A stretch of 64,000 nt of DNA from Macrocystis pyrifera (GCA_031763025.1 JASSKH010000015.1:11512774-11576773), one strand, 5' to 3'. Positions 31,473 through 43,067 are shown, counted from the stretch's first letter. Notes: generated from the letters alone by a model not told the origin. Made by a program: numbers and translations.

Positions 31473-31973
31473 TGTGATACGGAGCCCGCTCTAGGGTAGT
31501 GGTAAGGGTAGTGGCAAGGGACGCAGGTTGTTCTGGCAGCTGGAAAGCAGTGCTTCGCTTCTTCTGATTTAGATCTTCTTGTTGATGGCGAGAGCTGAGG
31601 AGGTGCTCTGGTAGAGAAGTGAGAGGTAGGGGGGTGGGACTCGACGCCCAGATATACTCGTCCCACCCCACGCCACAAGCTCTCCTAAATTCATCTTATC
31701 TGATGTACGCCTACAGAACTTTCCTATGGCTACCGGTCGTTCTTCTGTTAATATAAGAACTTCTCACTTGGTAGTCCTATCTGCGTCAAGGAACATTACT
31801 CTCGTCTAACGGGCTATCCGCCCTAGGGAACATTCCTAAGAGAACGTTACTCTCGACTAACGGAATATCCGCTGGGTTAATCCATTCTTTGGATTATTCT
31901 CGTATTCGTGAGACTACAAGACTGCAACGTATTATCTATATCTATAGCCCATGAACACTCTACTCATATCACA
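31473..31973 (-). repeat. Gypsy LTR (5' LTR in element orientation)
   Basis: This 501-bp copy is identical to 19833-20333, indicating very recent insertion, gene conversion or an assembly duplicate. Confidence 0.93.
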
Positions 31974-34556
31974 AATGCCCATTGTCCATTATATTTTCCT
32001 AAATATTGTCCTCGGGTGTGTATGTTTTCTGCTTCTCCGTTTCTTCCTTATTTCCATTCTTTTCAAGTTAGTTATTTCTTCCTTTTTTCTTTCTTTTTCC
32101 TTGTTGTGTGAGTTGGAGGGTACACAGGTGGCCACTGGAGTACCTTGAGAGCGTACTCTCGTGGACCTGAAGCAAACACCTTGAGCCACAAATCTCAAGG
32201 TCGATCATTGCCTAACGTGAACATTCACAACGTCCCTGGATTGTCGAATGTACGCGTCACAATGTACTCAGGTTCGGAAACGTACCAGGTCAAGGTGCTG
32301 TGTTTTTTGTTACACAGCTGACAGCACAACAAAAATCGAAATCGAATCGAGAAACAAACCACAAAATGAAAAACGACGAAAACAAAGCAAAATCATGAAA
32401 TCCGGGCAAAAAAAACGAAACACGAAAAAATACCAAAATTGTTGGAGAAAACTGATATGTACACGAAAAAAAGTACAATGAAAGTGGAGAAGACAACAAC
32501 ATAGACCAAGTGCAGTGCATAGGCCCACAGCAACACATGTTACAACAACTTACGACAAGTCTTGTTGTATGGTTGACAACGTGATGTTTTCCCCTGTATA
32601 TATACATTTTGTTGTTTTATCTTTCGAATTGGGTTGTTATTCTTTTTCTCTGAGACGTGGGAGGGAGTTTTCCATTGTTCGGCATGCAACCGACGTCACT
32701 GACGGTTTTCCATGTTCATACCGACACCCTGTTACTCCGTGTAACAGCCTCTATTACTCCATGTAATAGTCCTTTCTAATACTCCATGTAATAGTCTTCT
32801 TTATTACTCCATGTAGTAGTCCTCTCTATTACTCCATGTAGTAGTCCTATTACTCCCTCCCTTGGGCCCCCTCGACTGGGGCCTATTACTTTGAGGTCTC
32901 GGACGACCGAGTACCCCAAATGGTCATTCGACCATTCCAACTCCTGACAGTATTCAGATTAACAGAATGTTGTTACTTCGTAGCAACTCCTTTCCTCCAC
33001 CTTCGAAAGAAAAGGGGTGGGTGGGCGGGAGAAACTACGGAAATTCTGGTAGATTGACCTTCAAATTTTTCAGGAAGGTTTTGCTCTTTATCACGTAGTT
33101 CACTGGTCAGCTGAGGTCGCGCGCTTCCCGTTTTGAGATTGCTGTGCTTGTCGAACTGTGTGAGAATGATTTCGTGTGCGAGCTCTCTTCTTGTTCACCA
33201 GGTATCTAAATATTGGACTCATCAATTACATCGTATTTTTTTTTTCGACGTCCGCTTAAACTGCTCAAGCTTAGTTTCGTTTCGGCTAGTCCCTTACCTC
33301 CTCAGGGATACACATAAAGTATGTGCGTTGGTTTTCGCTTATCAATCATAGAATATTTCAACCTCTAAATTTACAATTCGCCCGTTCACAACAAAACACG
33401 GATTGTTTCTCGATCTGTTCCAGAGTCTCCTCACAAGCCTTCCCTTTCTGGTCTCCCTCGCTGTTTTACACTGCACAAAACCGACATTATATGCGGCACA
33501 TGAGCTACACGCAAAAATCACCCTACACGTACGTTAAAATTAAGCAAAACGTGAAACCTCGGTACATAGGACGTTCGGGTTTGGTACTAATTTTCATAGT
33601 TCTAAAAATAATTCCGGGTCTGTTCTGCAACAAACGAAACGTTGCCAAAAATAACACTACAAAATATTTTGATAAAAAGATGCGATCGACGCAAAACTCA
33701 CGTCTTGCACGATGCAAACATCATTATTGCACATACATACCTGGTAGACGGCAAGTCGCAGTTTAACTACCCATTGCCAACTTCATGCCCCTCTTCCCCG
33801 TCCCCCTTCCTTCTTCTCAATCATGCCAACGATTCAGTACCCCTCCGCAAGCCCCAAATTTCCTTCGTTCAATATTCCATGTTATATTTCGTCAATATAT
33901 CATACATACAACAACATAGTATCATACATCCAAACAACAAGCAGTATACAGTTAATAAAAAAATGTGTCATGGGGTGTTGGAGAAAAAAAAACTCAAACA
34001 ATCGATGCAAGAACATCCACAAACCTAACGACGCCGTCACATGTAACTAAAAGTTCACGACAGGACGTCTCACAATCGAGGTGCACTTGTTACGTTACGC
34101 AAGCGTTGCGGTACACGTTTTTCCTGTCGCCGCAACGTGCTAAGGTTGTGGTTTCGCCACAACGTCCCGCAAAACGTATACCCAAATGGCCACCTGTGTA
34201 GACAACAAAACGTCGAAAAGGGCCAGCGAAACTTCGTTCCAAACGTGGGTGAAGTCTGAGATGCTATGTTCAGAGGCTCGGGACGAACGCGAAGTTACCC
34301 CAAGCAGTACTTGATGTGCATATATATATATGTAGTTTTTATATATAAATGCACAAATAAACCGATGCTGTGGAATAGAAAATTATCAGATTTTATGTAC
34401 TGCTGTGTACTGAAATTATTAATACGTCGTAGGTGTTTTTCGAAGCACGAGTCGAAACCGTGTCCTCGACATCGTAAAAAATGTTCATTTGTTACTTCGC
34501 ATTCCCACAGATAGTAATGTACTGCCAGGGTAGACGAGTTGTATACATCACTATTA
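31974..34556. other. No recognisable gene; hairpin minisatellite
   Basis: The region is AT-rich with low-complexity purine tracts. At 32731-32848, about four imperfect ~31-bp units carry CTATTACTCCATGTAATAG, each able to fold as a small hairpin. An open frame at 33323-33766 has no recognisable domain and unlikely composition. Confidence 0.5.
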
Positions 34557-34662
34557 TTACGGGGCACCATAGTAAATAGGACCAAATATCGTCAGTAAAA
34601 ATAGGTAAATATATAGATTTTTCTTCAGTACCGTAGGTCCTATTAACTATGGTCCCCCGTAA
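34557..34662. mobile_element. Stowaway-like MITE copy 1
   Basis: This 106-bp element has inverted ends TTACGGGGCACCATAGTAAA and, inverted, TTACGGGGGACCATAGTTAA. TA precedes it but the right TA is lost. It belongs to the same family as 35467, 42963, 43972 and 44089. Confidence 0.8.
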
Positions 34663-34722
34663 AACTAACCGGTACCGGTATTGCGGAACTGCCGGAGTTG
34701 AAAAATCACCAACTACGAAGTA

Positions 34723-35184
34723 CTACATACCTGTAGTATTTATGGTGTATCCTGTCCAGGGGGGAGCAAAACACAACCCGTCTTGACCCAACTCGCTCAC
34801 TAAAACTTGCTGCAACTGTTTTCTTTTTGGGCTGCCCCTTCTGCGCTGCAGCATTTCAAAGCCTCCTTTACAAAAGCTGAGGCGGACTGGCTGGATTGTC
34901 GCCGCTGGACACAAGCACAAGAAAACATAATAATTAAAAACTGGACACGGGGCGCACTCGCTAGCTAGCGGGCTTGACAACCCCGGAGAAGACATCTTAC
35001 GCGCTTGTTGCTGCTCCAACTTTCGAACGCCCCTCTTCACAGACGTTGTCGTGGGGAGCTGGCTGTGGGCACAATCACTTCGGCTGCAGAGACGACGAAG
35101 CAGGAGAGAGTGGGTGTACGAGGCTGGAGGACTTGGAAGCCTCAAAGAACACGAAAAACACACGGAGTCGCCTTGCCTTACCAC
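34723..35184 (-). other. Open frame of unknown nature (153 codons)
   Basis: A Ser/Leu/Cys-rich frame includes KLEQQQARKMSSPGLSSPLA and ECAPCPVFNYYVFLCL. It has no identifiable domain, and the composition is unlike a typical structured protein. It could be part of a dispersed repeat or an unrecognised gene. The neighbouring 35185-35460 has only overlapping frames. Confidence 0.3.
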
Positions 35185-35466
35185 TTACTTCCTTTGCTCT
35201 GCTCTACCTCTTGAAGGTCTCTGTTTATTGAGGCTGAGGGGGGCTGCACATAGGCACCCCGAAAGTGGAAACATACTGGGTACAGGAGAGGCGGGGGCGT
35301 CCAGGAAGTCCAAGAAAACACGAAGGGCGCGGGCGCGGAAAGGGGCCTTCCTTTAGCTTCGGCTCGAATCGTGGTTCTTGCATGAGGTCTTCTTCAGGAC
35401 GATGTGTCGGTGAGAGCAACAACCCCGACTGGTTATCGACGAATGTAGTGTTTACCGTACTCGATA

Positions 35467-35571
35467 TTACGGTGGTCCATAGTTAATAGGACCTATGGTA
35501 TACACAAAAACCTGTATATTTAACTATTTTTTCTCGCAAAATTTGGTCCTATTTACTATGGTCCCCCGTAA
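35467..35571. mobile_element. Stowaway-like MITE copy 2
   Basis: This 105-bp element is flanked by TA on both sides (35465-35466, 35572-35573). Its ends are TTACGGTGGTCCATAGTTAA and, inverted, TTACGGGGGACCATAGTAAA. Confidence 0.85.
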
Positions 35572-35573
35572 TA

Positions 35574-36084
35574 GCTGGGATTGCTACCGCACGACAACAC
35601 TACTGGGAATGCTTTCTTCGAATTCGACGGGCGACTGAAGTTGTGCCAAGTACAACTAACTACAGCAGTAGTACTACATACAGCCGCATCGTGTGTGTGT
35701 TCTTCACATCATTGTTTTTCGTTTTCTACCCGTCGACATCCAGCATACGTACCCTGTGTCCGTGCTGATTCCTCAGCCTAGAGAGATACAAGCTCTTCTT
35801 ACAGACTGCTGTGGTCCCAAACTACTACGGAAGGTGGTTGTTACTAGTAATTGGTGGTAATGAGGCGCGACCTCAGCAATACCTGCAGTAGTCATATCTG
35901 CGATGCATCATGCACAACATTTGTGCTCAACCAACACGAACGAACTTCTACTACTGCTGCTGCTGTACCTACTACCTATACGCCGTCGTTGGTGGATCTC
36001 ATAACCGTAAATATTCTTGGCATCATATATATCCTGCTCTTGAAAAACACAGACAGCACAGCAGTAGTACGGACACACCTGTTA
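35574..36084. other. No recognisable gene
   Basis: Short overlapping frames only, with scattered CTACTACTG motifs related to the tandem repeat that starts further right. Confidence 0.4.
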
Positions 36085-36496
36085 TAAATACCAGGTACTG
36101 GATTTTGTCGTGTGTATCAGGTATCCTGGTATTTCCACCTCGAAATCCGGCATATTAATTTGACGACGAAAATATGTACTACTGCTGTGTGACCACAGAA
36201 CTGGATGTCGACGGGTGGAAAGACAAGACGACAAATAGACACACATGATATATATTTTTTCTTTTTCTGTTTTTCCAACAGCAAGTGGTTTCTGGTTGAA
36301 ATTCGGCATAATTAATTTGAACACGAAAAATCTGCATCTGAAAATATTTGTCCAACAGCAGGCGCTTCTTTCTCGTAGCAGGTGCCACCACTACTTACTT
36401 GTACTGATGTACGACATCTACATACAGCAGCTGTGTTTCTCCAGCAACAAAAACAGCAGCAGCAGCAGTAGCAGTGGGACGCACGAGGCCAGGGTC
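36085..36496. repeat. CAG-rich tandem repeat, left part
   Basis: Diverged units contain AATTCGGCATAATTAATTTG, then ACGAAAAATCTGCA, then TCTCGTAGCAGGTGCCACC, then ATGTACGACATCTACA, then CAG runs and GACGCACGAGGCCAGGGTC. The array is interrupted here by gag-only element 2 and continues at 39389. Confidence 0.6.
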
Positions 36497-36713
36497 TGTT
36501 CGTCAGCCCCAAGCACAGGTAGTCAAGACACCCAGACAATCGATGAGTTGATGATTTAGGTCGTTTATTATTGTCTCCCAGCAGTGGTAGGGACAGCAGA
36601 AGTGACATTGTGCGTCATCCCATAACACCCAGATGTCAAGAATCACATAATGCACAATATGCCAATATCCCGAACCGGCACGTAACTGTCAAGCTAAAGA
36701 GGCACAACGAACA
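36497..36713 (-). repeat. LTR of gag-only element 2 (3' LTR)
   Basis: This 217-bp direct repeat matches 39167-39383 apart from two substitutions. A purine-rich tract adjoins its inner edge in minus orientation. Confidence 0.88.
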
Positions 36714-37390
36714 CCCTCCCTGACTCTTTACGTAACAGTTACGGACCGAGACAACAACACACAACTCCATGACCTAAACCACCCACAAACAAAAAAATCG
36801 AAAAGAAAGAGGAAACCCACCCCTGTGAGCAAAAACCTCTCACTCTCCCCACAGAGAAATATTGCAATTGTAGACGATATTACAATATATCCACGCCGAA
36901 AAAATAATAAAAACTAAGGTGAAAAGTGCAATGCCAGAGATCGCGGAGAACCCCGTTCCCCCGGACAAAAGTCTCCTTTTGCCCCCTACTCCCGTCATAA
37001 ATTCTCAGATCGTAACGGTAATGCGAGATAGCATACGTCCTTTTTCACTTGTAAAATTAGAATTTATCTGGCGCTAAAGTTACCCGAAAAATAATAGTCG
37101 CTACCCAGTAGCTCCTAATAATCGAATAAAGATACAATAAAATGCCGCTACTGCTGTCGACACGAACAGCTTAAGCCCTCCCAGCTACGAAAACTATTCG
37201 ATCGTTCGCAGAAAATATTTTATGTTCCACTTTTCGCCGATGCGAACAAGTATTCGCAAAATGATACTGTTGGCAGAACAACCAATCAACCATGAATATG
37301 CTCACCCTCCTTTATTTTGCAGGCAGTAGTCTACTGCCAAAAATAAAAGATACCCGCAAAATTCAATATGATCAGTAGCCACCGCCAATA

Positions 37391-37980
37391 CTATCTACGG
37401 TTTCTCCACCCTTGCAATATAATCAGTAGCCACCGCCAATACCAGCAATACACCTCACCTCTCTTTGGTGTATCAGCGTACCCTTATTTCTCCGTACCGC
37501 TACGAGTATGCATTTCATTTCTACCAGGCCCCATCTGGTCCTGTCTACACCAGAAAAACACTACAAGTTTTTCGGATTTACAAAGACTGTTTGATTTGAA
37601 CACGAGAATACATTTCGAAGCTACCAGGCGAAAAAGGCTACGTATACCACCCAGAACGAATCCCAGATGATACATCGTCTACTATCTACGGTTTCTCCAC
37701 CCTTGCAATATAATCAGTAGCCACCGCCAATACCAGCAATACACCTCACCTCTCTTTGGTGTATCAGCGTACCCTTATTTCTCCGTACCGCTACGAGTAT
37801 GCATTTCATTTCTACCAGGCCCCATCTGGTCCTGTCTACACCAGAAAAACACTACAAGTTTTTCGGATTTACAAAGACTGTTTGATTTGAACATGAGAAT
37901 ACATTTCGAAGCTACCAGGCGAAAAAGGCTACGTATACCACCCAGAACGAAGAATCCCAGATGATACATCGTCTACTATC
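37391..37980. repeat. Two-copy ~292-bp tandem repeat inside gag-only element 2
   Basis: Units beginning CTATCTACGGTTTCTCCACC start at 37391 and 37682, and the start of a third is at 37976. They are almost identical, so the duplication is recent. A 63-residue frame repeats in both units but has no known domain. Confidence 0.8.
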
Positions 37981-38648
37981 TACGGTTTCTCCACCCTGGC
38001 CGCAAATAAATAGACCTCACGTTCGACCAAAAAATAATAATTTCGATCGACAGGTGTATCCATCGTAAAATTAAATTCACCATTCATTCCTACGAAATCA
38101 CACCATGATGACCAAAATAATAATTTCGATCGACAGGTGTATCCATCGTAAAATTAAATTCACCATTCATTCCTACGAAATCACACCACCATGATGACCA
38201 GACCTGCCCCCTCCGCCCCGCGATGTTGCCGGACCTTGCATGAAGCTCCGGCTGACGAAATACCCAGATCTGCTCGCTTGTTGCCACCCGGACGAAACCC
38301 CATCGTTATTTGGTACTGCTGCAGACAGTCCACGATTACCCCACGCCCGTTTCCTGCCACCGCTTTTTAACAGCAGCAGAATGCACGCAGCTCTTATGCC
38401 GCGCGACTTTGCCCCACCTAACACCCCCCGGTAGGGTTGCACACGGCTGGCGGCCGTGCGGCTTCTCGCGGGATTCGCATGCAGACATGTACCCTCGCTG
38501 AGCGATAACCCCATATCTGCTGCCTCCATAACCTCTGAAGTGGAGTGCGTACGGCAAATAAATGTCGTACGACTTGAAGTCCCCCGCTATCAACACACGG
38601 CGGAGGTGCCTACGGTTGTCCGCCGTAGGGCTTTTAGCTGCAGTGCCC

Positions 38649-39131
38649 CTAAAACGCCGTCGTCTCCACCTCATCATCTCCGGGATCCCCCACAATCGCA
38701 AACACGGCCTCCGCCGGCGATCCATCCATGTCCGCCGGCGATGCGCACTTGCTGCTCTCGTGTCCTCTCCCACCACACCTTTCGCAGAGCTTTGCAGTGC
38801 AACTAGTTGCTGTAGTGGCCCGCAGCCTTGCACCGGAAACACCCCCCCTTCGCTTTCCCGGCTCCACCGTGCCATCGTCGGAGCGATCCAACGATGGCGA
38901 CACAGCATCCCTCCCTGCTGTATCTACGGCAGGTAGCCCCTGCTCCCTGCCGGACTTCCGCTGTGCCTTACTCTCTCGACTCGTTCTCAATAGAGTCGCC
39001 ATCATCTCAAGCAGCTCAGTATGATATGATTTTTGACGCTCCTCCGCGTCTGCGGCTGCTTGTTGTAGAACTTGGGGAGCAAGGCCCTGCTCCGAGACTA
39101 CGGCTCTAAGATCATCAAGTTCATCCCCCAT
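38649..39131 (-). CDS. gag: Gag-like protein with CCHC zinc knuckle
   Basis: This 160-residue frame starts at the ATG at 39131, 36 bp inside the 5' LTR. The N-terminal ~60 residues (MGDELDDLRAVVSEQGLA, then QQAAADAEERQKSYHTELL) are a likely coiled coil for multimerisation. A basic middle leads to LCERCGGRGHESSKC, a perfect C-x2-C-x4-H-x4-C nucleocapsid knuckle for RNA binding, and an acidic tail. It is related to the frame at 16139-16576, and its layout resembles the coiled-coil Gag starts of the two Copia elements. No protease or polymerase follows. Confidence 0.8.
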   Translation of the reverse strand: MGDELDDLRAVVSEQGLAPQVLQQAAADAEERQKSYHTELLEMMATLLRTSRESKAQRKSGREQGLPAVDTAGRDAVSPSLDRSDDGTVEPGKRRGGVSGARLRATTATSCTAKLCERCGGRGHESSKCASPADMDGSPAEAVFAIVGDPGDDEVETTAF

Positions 39132-39166
39132 GATGAGGCTGCGTCGGTACCAACGACTCTCTAGAG

Positions 39167-39383
39167 TGTTCGTCAGCCCCAAGCACAGGTAGTCAAGACA
39201 CCCAGACAATCGCTGAGTTGATGATTTAGGTCGTTTATTATTATCTCCCAGCAGTGGTAGGGACAGCAGAAGTGACATTGTGCGTCATCCCATAACACCC
39301 AGATGTCAAGAATCACATAATGCACAATATGCCAATATCCCGAACCGGCACGTAACTGTCAAGCTAAAGAGGCACAACGAACA
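39167..39383 (-). repeat. LTR of gag-only element 2 (5' LTR)
   Basis: This is the partner of 36497-36713. It is followed outside by the duplicated GGGTC and then the continuing CAG-rich tandem repeat. Confidence 0.88.
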
Positions 39384-39388
39384 GGGTC

Positions 39389-39925
39389 AGCGTCGCTGTA
39401 CGCTCGGCGGCTCGGCTTGTCAATCTAACCCTTGAACCCTTTGTACACATCTACAGCAGCAGCAGTGTTTCTCCAGCAACAAAACAGCAGCAGCAGTAGT
39501 AGTAGGACACACGACGCCAGGGTCAGCGTCGCTGTACGCTCGGCTTGTCAATCTAAACCCTTGAACCCTTTGTACACGTACTCGATTTTGTCCTGTGTTG
39601 GTTTTGAACTCGAAATTCGGCATAATAATTTCAAGACGAAAAATCTGCACTCGACGTGCTCTGTTCAAGAGAGAAATTCTCGTAGCAGGTAGCAGGTGCC
39701 ACCGCTACTACTGATGATGTACGACATCTACAGCAGAGCTTCTCCAGCAGCAAAACAGCAGCAGCAGTAGGACACACGAGGCCAGGTCAGCGTCGCTGTA
39801 CGCTCGGCTTGTGTGTGAACCCTTCGTACATGTGTTTCCTGGTCCCGAACTCATAATTTGAAGACGAAAAATCTGCAATCTGACGTGTGTCCAGCAGAGC
39901 TTCTTCTAGCCGTGCCACCACTACT
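39389..39925. repeat. CAG-rich tandem repeat, right part
   Basis: Two further units start near 39434 and 39720. They share GTTTCTCCAGCAACAAAACAG, CAGCGTCGCTGTACGCTCGG, CTTGTCAATCTAACCCTTGA and ACGAAAAATCTGCA. They contain no credible coding frame. Confidence 0.65.
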
Positions 39926-40395
39926 ACTACTACTGCTGTACAACAACTATTATACAGCAGATACTCTCCTGCTTCTCAGTCCCCTCATCAGCAGGAGGGT
40001 GGGCCTGCAGCATGTCTCGGGGACATGGCCCGAACGCTCGTTGCTGTGGACAGGCACAGTCTGCCTACCTACGAGTACTCGTAGAGCTAGCTGGGTTTCA
40101 AAATATAATGTGTTGTTGGTTCTGTGTTTTTTCAACATGGCCCAGCACCATCAACATGTGCCTACGCACGTTGCCACACCTAGCTCGACCTGCTGTGAAC
40201 GACTTACCACCGCACCAGCACCAGGAGGTCTGTTTTTGTGTGTGCGCGTCCACAGAGCCCGCCGGGACTGGAATTGGTGCGGTGTGCGTCGAGGGCGGTG
40301 GTCAAACGTTGCCCAAAAAAATGTTGAATCACACACACACACATACAGAAAAACTCAAAACAAGGCACCCCACGCTCGTATCCGAGCCGCTATGA

Positions 40396-40438
40396 AGAGG
40401 CTTTTTTTTTCTTGGAAAATTCCAAGAAAAAAAAGGCT
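40396..40438. repeat. Palindrome around TTGGAAAATTCCAA
   Basis: GGCTTTTTTTTTTCTTGG is followed by AAAATT and then CCAAGAAAAAAAAGGC, a long near-perfect hairpin with A/T arms. No gene adjoins it. Confidence 0.7.
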
Positions 40439-40576
40439 CGCCCGCTTTTTGCGCGCTTCGCGCGCCTCATTATTATCATTATTAATATTAATAGCAAGTT
40501 TTTTTTTTCACCGTTTTTTGCGTTTTTTATAAAACTACTATCGTTGTAAACACCAAAACATCTTTTACAAGTCGGC

Positions 40577-40668
40577 GTCCCCGGTAGCTTGGTAGGTGGT
40601 CCGCGTGCCTACCAAGATCAATTTCGTGGGTTCGAGTCTCACCGAGTGCATGCTCGTAGGGACTTTTT
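40577..40668 (+). ncRNA. tRNA-like / Pol III-type sequence (possible SINE head)
   Basis: TAGCTTGGTAGG (40585-40596) resembles an A box and GGTTCGAGTCT (40629-40639) a B box, at tRNA-like spacing. The B box sits in a T-arm-like stem (GTGGG/CTCAC). A perfect 9-bp stem, CTTGGTAGG with CCTACCAAG, lies between. Five T (40664-40668) could terminate Pol III. The acceptor arms do not pair, so this is not a functional tRNA. It may be a tRNA-derived SINE start or a tRNA relic. Confidence 0.4.
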
Positions 40669-42237
40669 CTTGCATAAAAAATTGATTAGCGGAAAGCGCG
40701 AGAGCGTGAGTTAGCTACATTCGATGAAAATCGACGAGCAGTGGGAATGCTGAACCCTATGCGCGACAAAAAATAAAGGCACTTACCGGGGGGGAGAAGG
40801 GACGAAGTGACCACGGCTTGTCCAGAACATGGCTGAGGGTAAAACCTCCTACGACAGTTAGGCTGGAAAGTAAAAGTGATGATTAAATAAAAAAAGAAAC
40901 AAGAAAAAAAGTCTACTGCTCGTACGGCCGAACTACTACTGTAATACTACGATACAGAGAAAGTAGATCGCAACGCAGTACTCGCAAGCCGATTAGGCAA
41001 CGCATTGCGGTGCCATCGTCCTGTGTACGACGAGCACACCGCACACACGCCAGCAACCTACAGTAACTGAACCTGGAAACACCTTTTGTCGCCACCAGGG
41101 CCGACCCTGTCATCGCGCAAAATCATCGAAGTTGATAAAAACAAATATCGCGTTGGATCAGTGTTCCCTACAACAGCAGTAGCTCTCTCTCCTTTTTTCC
41201 CGTCGGGACATCCATTACACCCAGTGTTCGTGCTTATTCAACAGGTATCACGGTGACAGAGGTATAGCCTAAGCTGTGTGGTGACAAAACTACGGGGCAC
41301 AGAGCAGTACTGAGAGTAGACAATGCAATGCCTCACCATCGTACTGGATACGACTAGCCCAAAATACACATGACGTCAACCCGTTATAGACACACTCGAC
41401 GAGAGAAAAAACGAAAGACAAAATAAAGGAAATTAAGAAGTACGACGAGCAGCAGCTCGTACCAGGAAAATGGGTAAATTTCCACCTTCGGGCAGTATAC
41501 TAAAGAACGGACTAAGTTGTTTTGTCCGACTGCAAATATATCCACATGACCGCATAAACAAGAGGGGAGCACATACTGCTATTGTGGGCGAGGGTGTCAA
41601 TAGCCTGCGAGTTGTAGTTCGTGATATATGGAGATTGCTCGTATTATTTCGACAGGCGTTTTCTTTCGCAGGGACATCATTTTCCTGTGGTAAAGGCCTT
41701 ATATTTTATAGCCAGACTATGTATCACTCAATACCCAGAGTAAATCGACTAAACCACTATTAATAGGCGTGATAAAACAATCACATCAACGAGGAGAAGA
41801 CGCCCATGGCACTCGTTTTAGTCTGCGAGCCGTACGATACTGCTACTGCTGTTGTAAGAAAAGCTTGGTAAGGAACACTGCTACTATATTAAGCTTTTTG
41901 GAAACGCTAATAACAGGAAATAATTTACTCTCAACGCAAAATCATTTTTCCACGTTGATTCGTTTTTCGAGAGGAGGAAAAAATGATTTTTTTTCGTCCT
42001 TGAGAACAATACGAAAAAACCCTTGGCTCGACGTGTTTGAAAAAAATATTGTTCCTCCATTAGGGAGGGTAAAAATTTCAGAACCATAATAATACAAAAA
42101 AATGGAGACAAGATACCTACTACTGCTGTACCTACATATATCTATGCAGTAAGAAAAACAGGATATTCCTCAGGATTTTTCCCGCGGGATTTATACTCTG
42201 TGCGGGATTCGGAATAAACCCGTGATCCCGTGATGAA
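40669..42237. other. No recognisable gene
   Basis: AT-rich sequence with short, unconserved frames. A segment at 41320-41420 resembles 18495-18570 (AATGCAATGCC...TACTGGATACGAC), suggesting a diverged dispersed repeat. Confidence 0.45.
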
Positions 42238-42710
42238 AGTGAAATCCCGTGCCAGCACAATCGCGTCCCGCACAAATTCTAGTAGACCGCTCCCGCGGCA
42301 CGGAAGAGGGTAGATCCTATACAGCTAGCAAATCCCGTTCCCGCACAAATGCGTCCCGCCCAAATTGCAATATCCCGTTCCCGCACACAAACGTTCCGCG
42401 GAAAGAGAGACAAAATACCAACCCCCAACTGACCGTTTTCGCCTTGTTTGCGGACAGCTACAACTCCCCACAAGAGCCCATAACGAACGACGTTGGGTCA
42501 CGTTCCTTGCGAGGTTTGTGAAGGCGTTGGATGCACCAAACCACACAGCAGTCGAAGCCGGCCAGAAATCCCACGGTCCCGTGGTAAATGTAAAATCCCG
42601 TATCCGCACAAACGCGTCCCGAACAAATTATGATATATTTTCCAGCTCCCGCGCCAAGGAAAAGTGTAAATCCCGTTCCCGAACAAGCACGTCCCGCGAT
42701 GGCCACAACC
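42238..42710. repeat. Dispersed CCCGTTCCCGCACAAA repeat cluster
   Basis: At least five imperfect copies of AAATCCCGTTCCCGCACAAA followed by CGTCCCGC lie at about 42244, 42330, 42373, 42590 and 42668. Spacing is irregular. Frames crossing them are not credible proteins. Confidence 0.55.
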
Positions 42711-42962
42711 CACCAGAGCAACCGTAACCTTGACCCTATGTCAACCAGACAGACCAAACAAAGCTCGATTAAGACGTAAGCTCTACGGGCAGAAGCCAAC
42801 ATACATAAGGTGTGGGCTCTGTCCGCAGCTATTAATAACTCTATGTCCGGGTTCAGTTGGGAGGGCTTAGGTCCGGATGAGACCAGATCGGCGTGGGACT
42901 AATGCGCCTCTCCTCCGATCCCACGTAAAGCGCGTTGCATTGATCTTCAGCAGATGGGATTA

Positions 42963-43067
42963 TTACGGAGGACCACAGTAAATGGGACCAAATTTTGTTA
43001 GTAAATACAGGGAAAAATATAGGTTTCTGTGTGTACCGTAGGTGCTATTTACTATGGTCCTCCGTAA
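42963..43067. mobile_element. Stowaway-like MITE copy 3
   Basis: This 105-bp element is flanked by TA (42961-42962, 43068-43069). Its ends are TTACGGAGGACCACAGTAAA and, inverted, TTACGGAGGACCATAGTAAA. Confidence 0.85.

Larger units (their letters stand above)
19833..31973 (-). mobile_element. Ty3/Gypsy chromovirus carrying a NADAR domain
   Basis: The element spans 12,141 bp and is read on the minus strand. Its 501-bp LTRs (19833-20333 and 31473-31973) are identical at every position. They begin TGTGATAC and end ATATCACA, and a 4-bp duplication AATG flanks it (19829-19832, 31974-31977). The order is 5' LTR, leader, gag, CCHC knuckle and basic region, NADAR, protease, RT stub, RNase H tail, linker, integrase, chromodomain, Tudor-like segment, a 1.6 kb non-coding 3' region and 3' LTR. 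Breaks include frameshifts near 29960, 28233 and 22965, stops at 25022, 24139 and 23029, and loss of the RT/RNase H core. Confidence 0.93.
36497..39383 (-). mobile_element. Gag-only LTR element 2 (TR-GAG-like)
   Basis: This 2,887-bp element has 217-bp LTRs at 36497-36713 and 39167-39383 that differ at two visible positions. They begin TGTTCGTC and end ACGAACA. A perfect 5-bp duplication GGGTC flanks it (36492-36496, 39384-39388). In minus orientation AGTCAGGGAGGGTG precedes the 3' LTR and CTCTAGAG follows the 5' LTR. The interior has two tandem duplications (37391-37980, about 292-bp period; 38031-38195, about 83-bp period). It encodes one gag-like protein with a zinc knuckle and no enzyme. 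Confidence 0.88.

Noticed and set aside
33323..33766. 147-codon plus-strand frame as a gene
   Set aside because: AT-rich region, no recognisable domain, biased composition and no supporting context.
40577..40652. Functional tRNA gene
   Set aside because: The acceptor stem pairs at only about three of seven positions and no normal D-arm forms. It is kept only as a tRNA-like unit.
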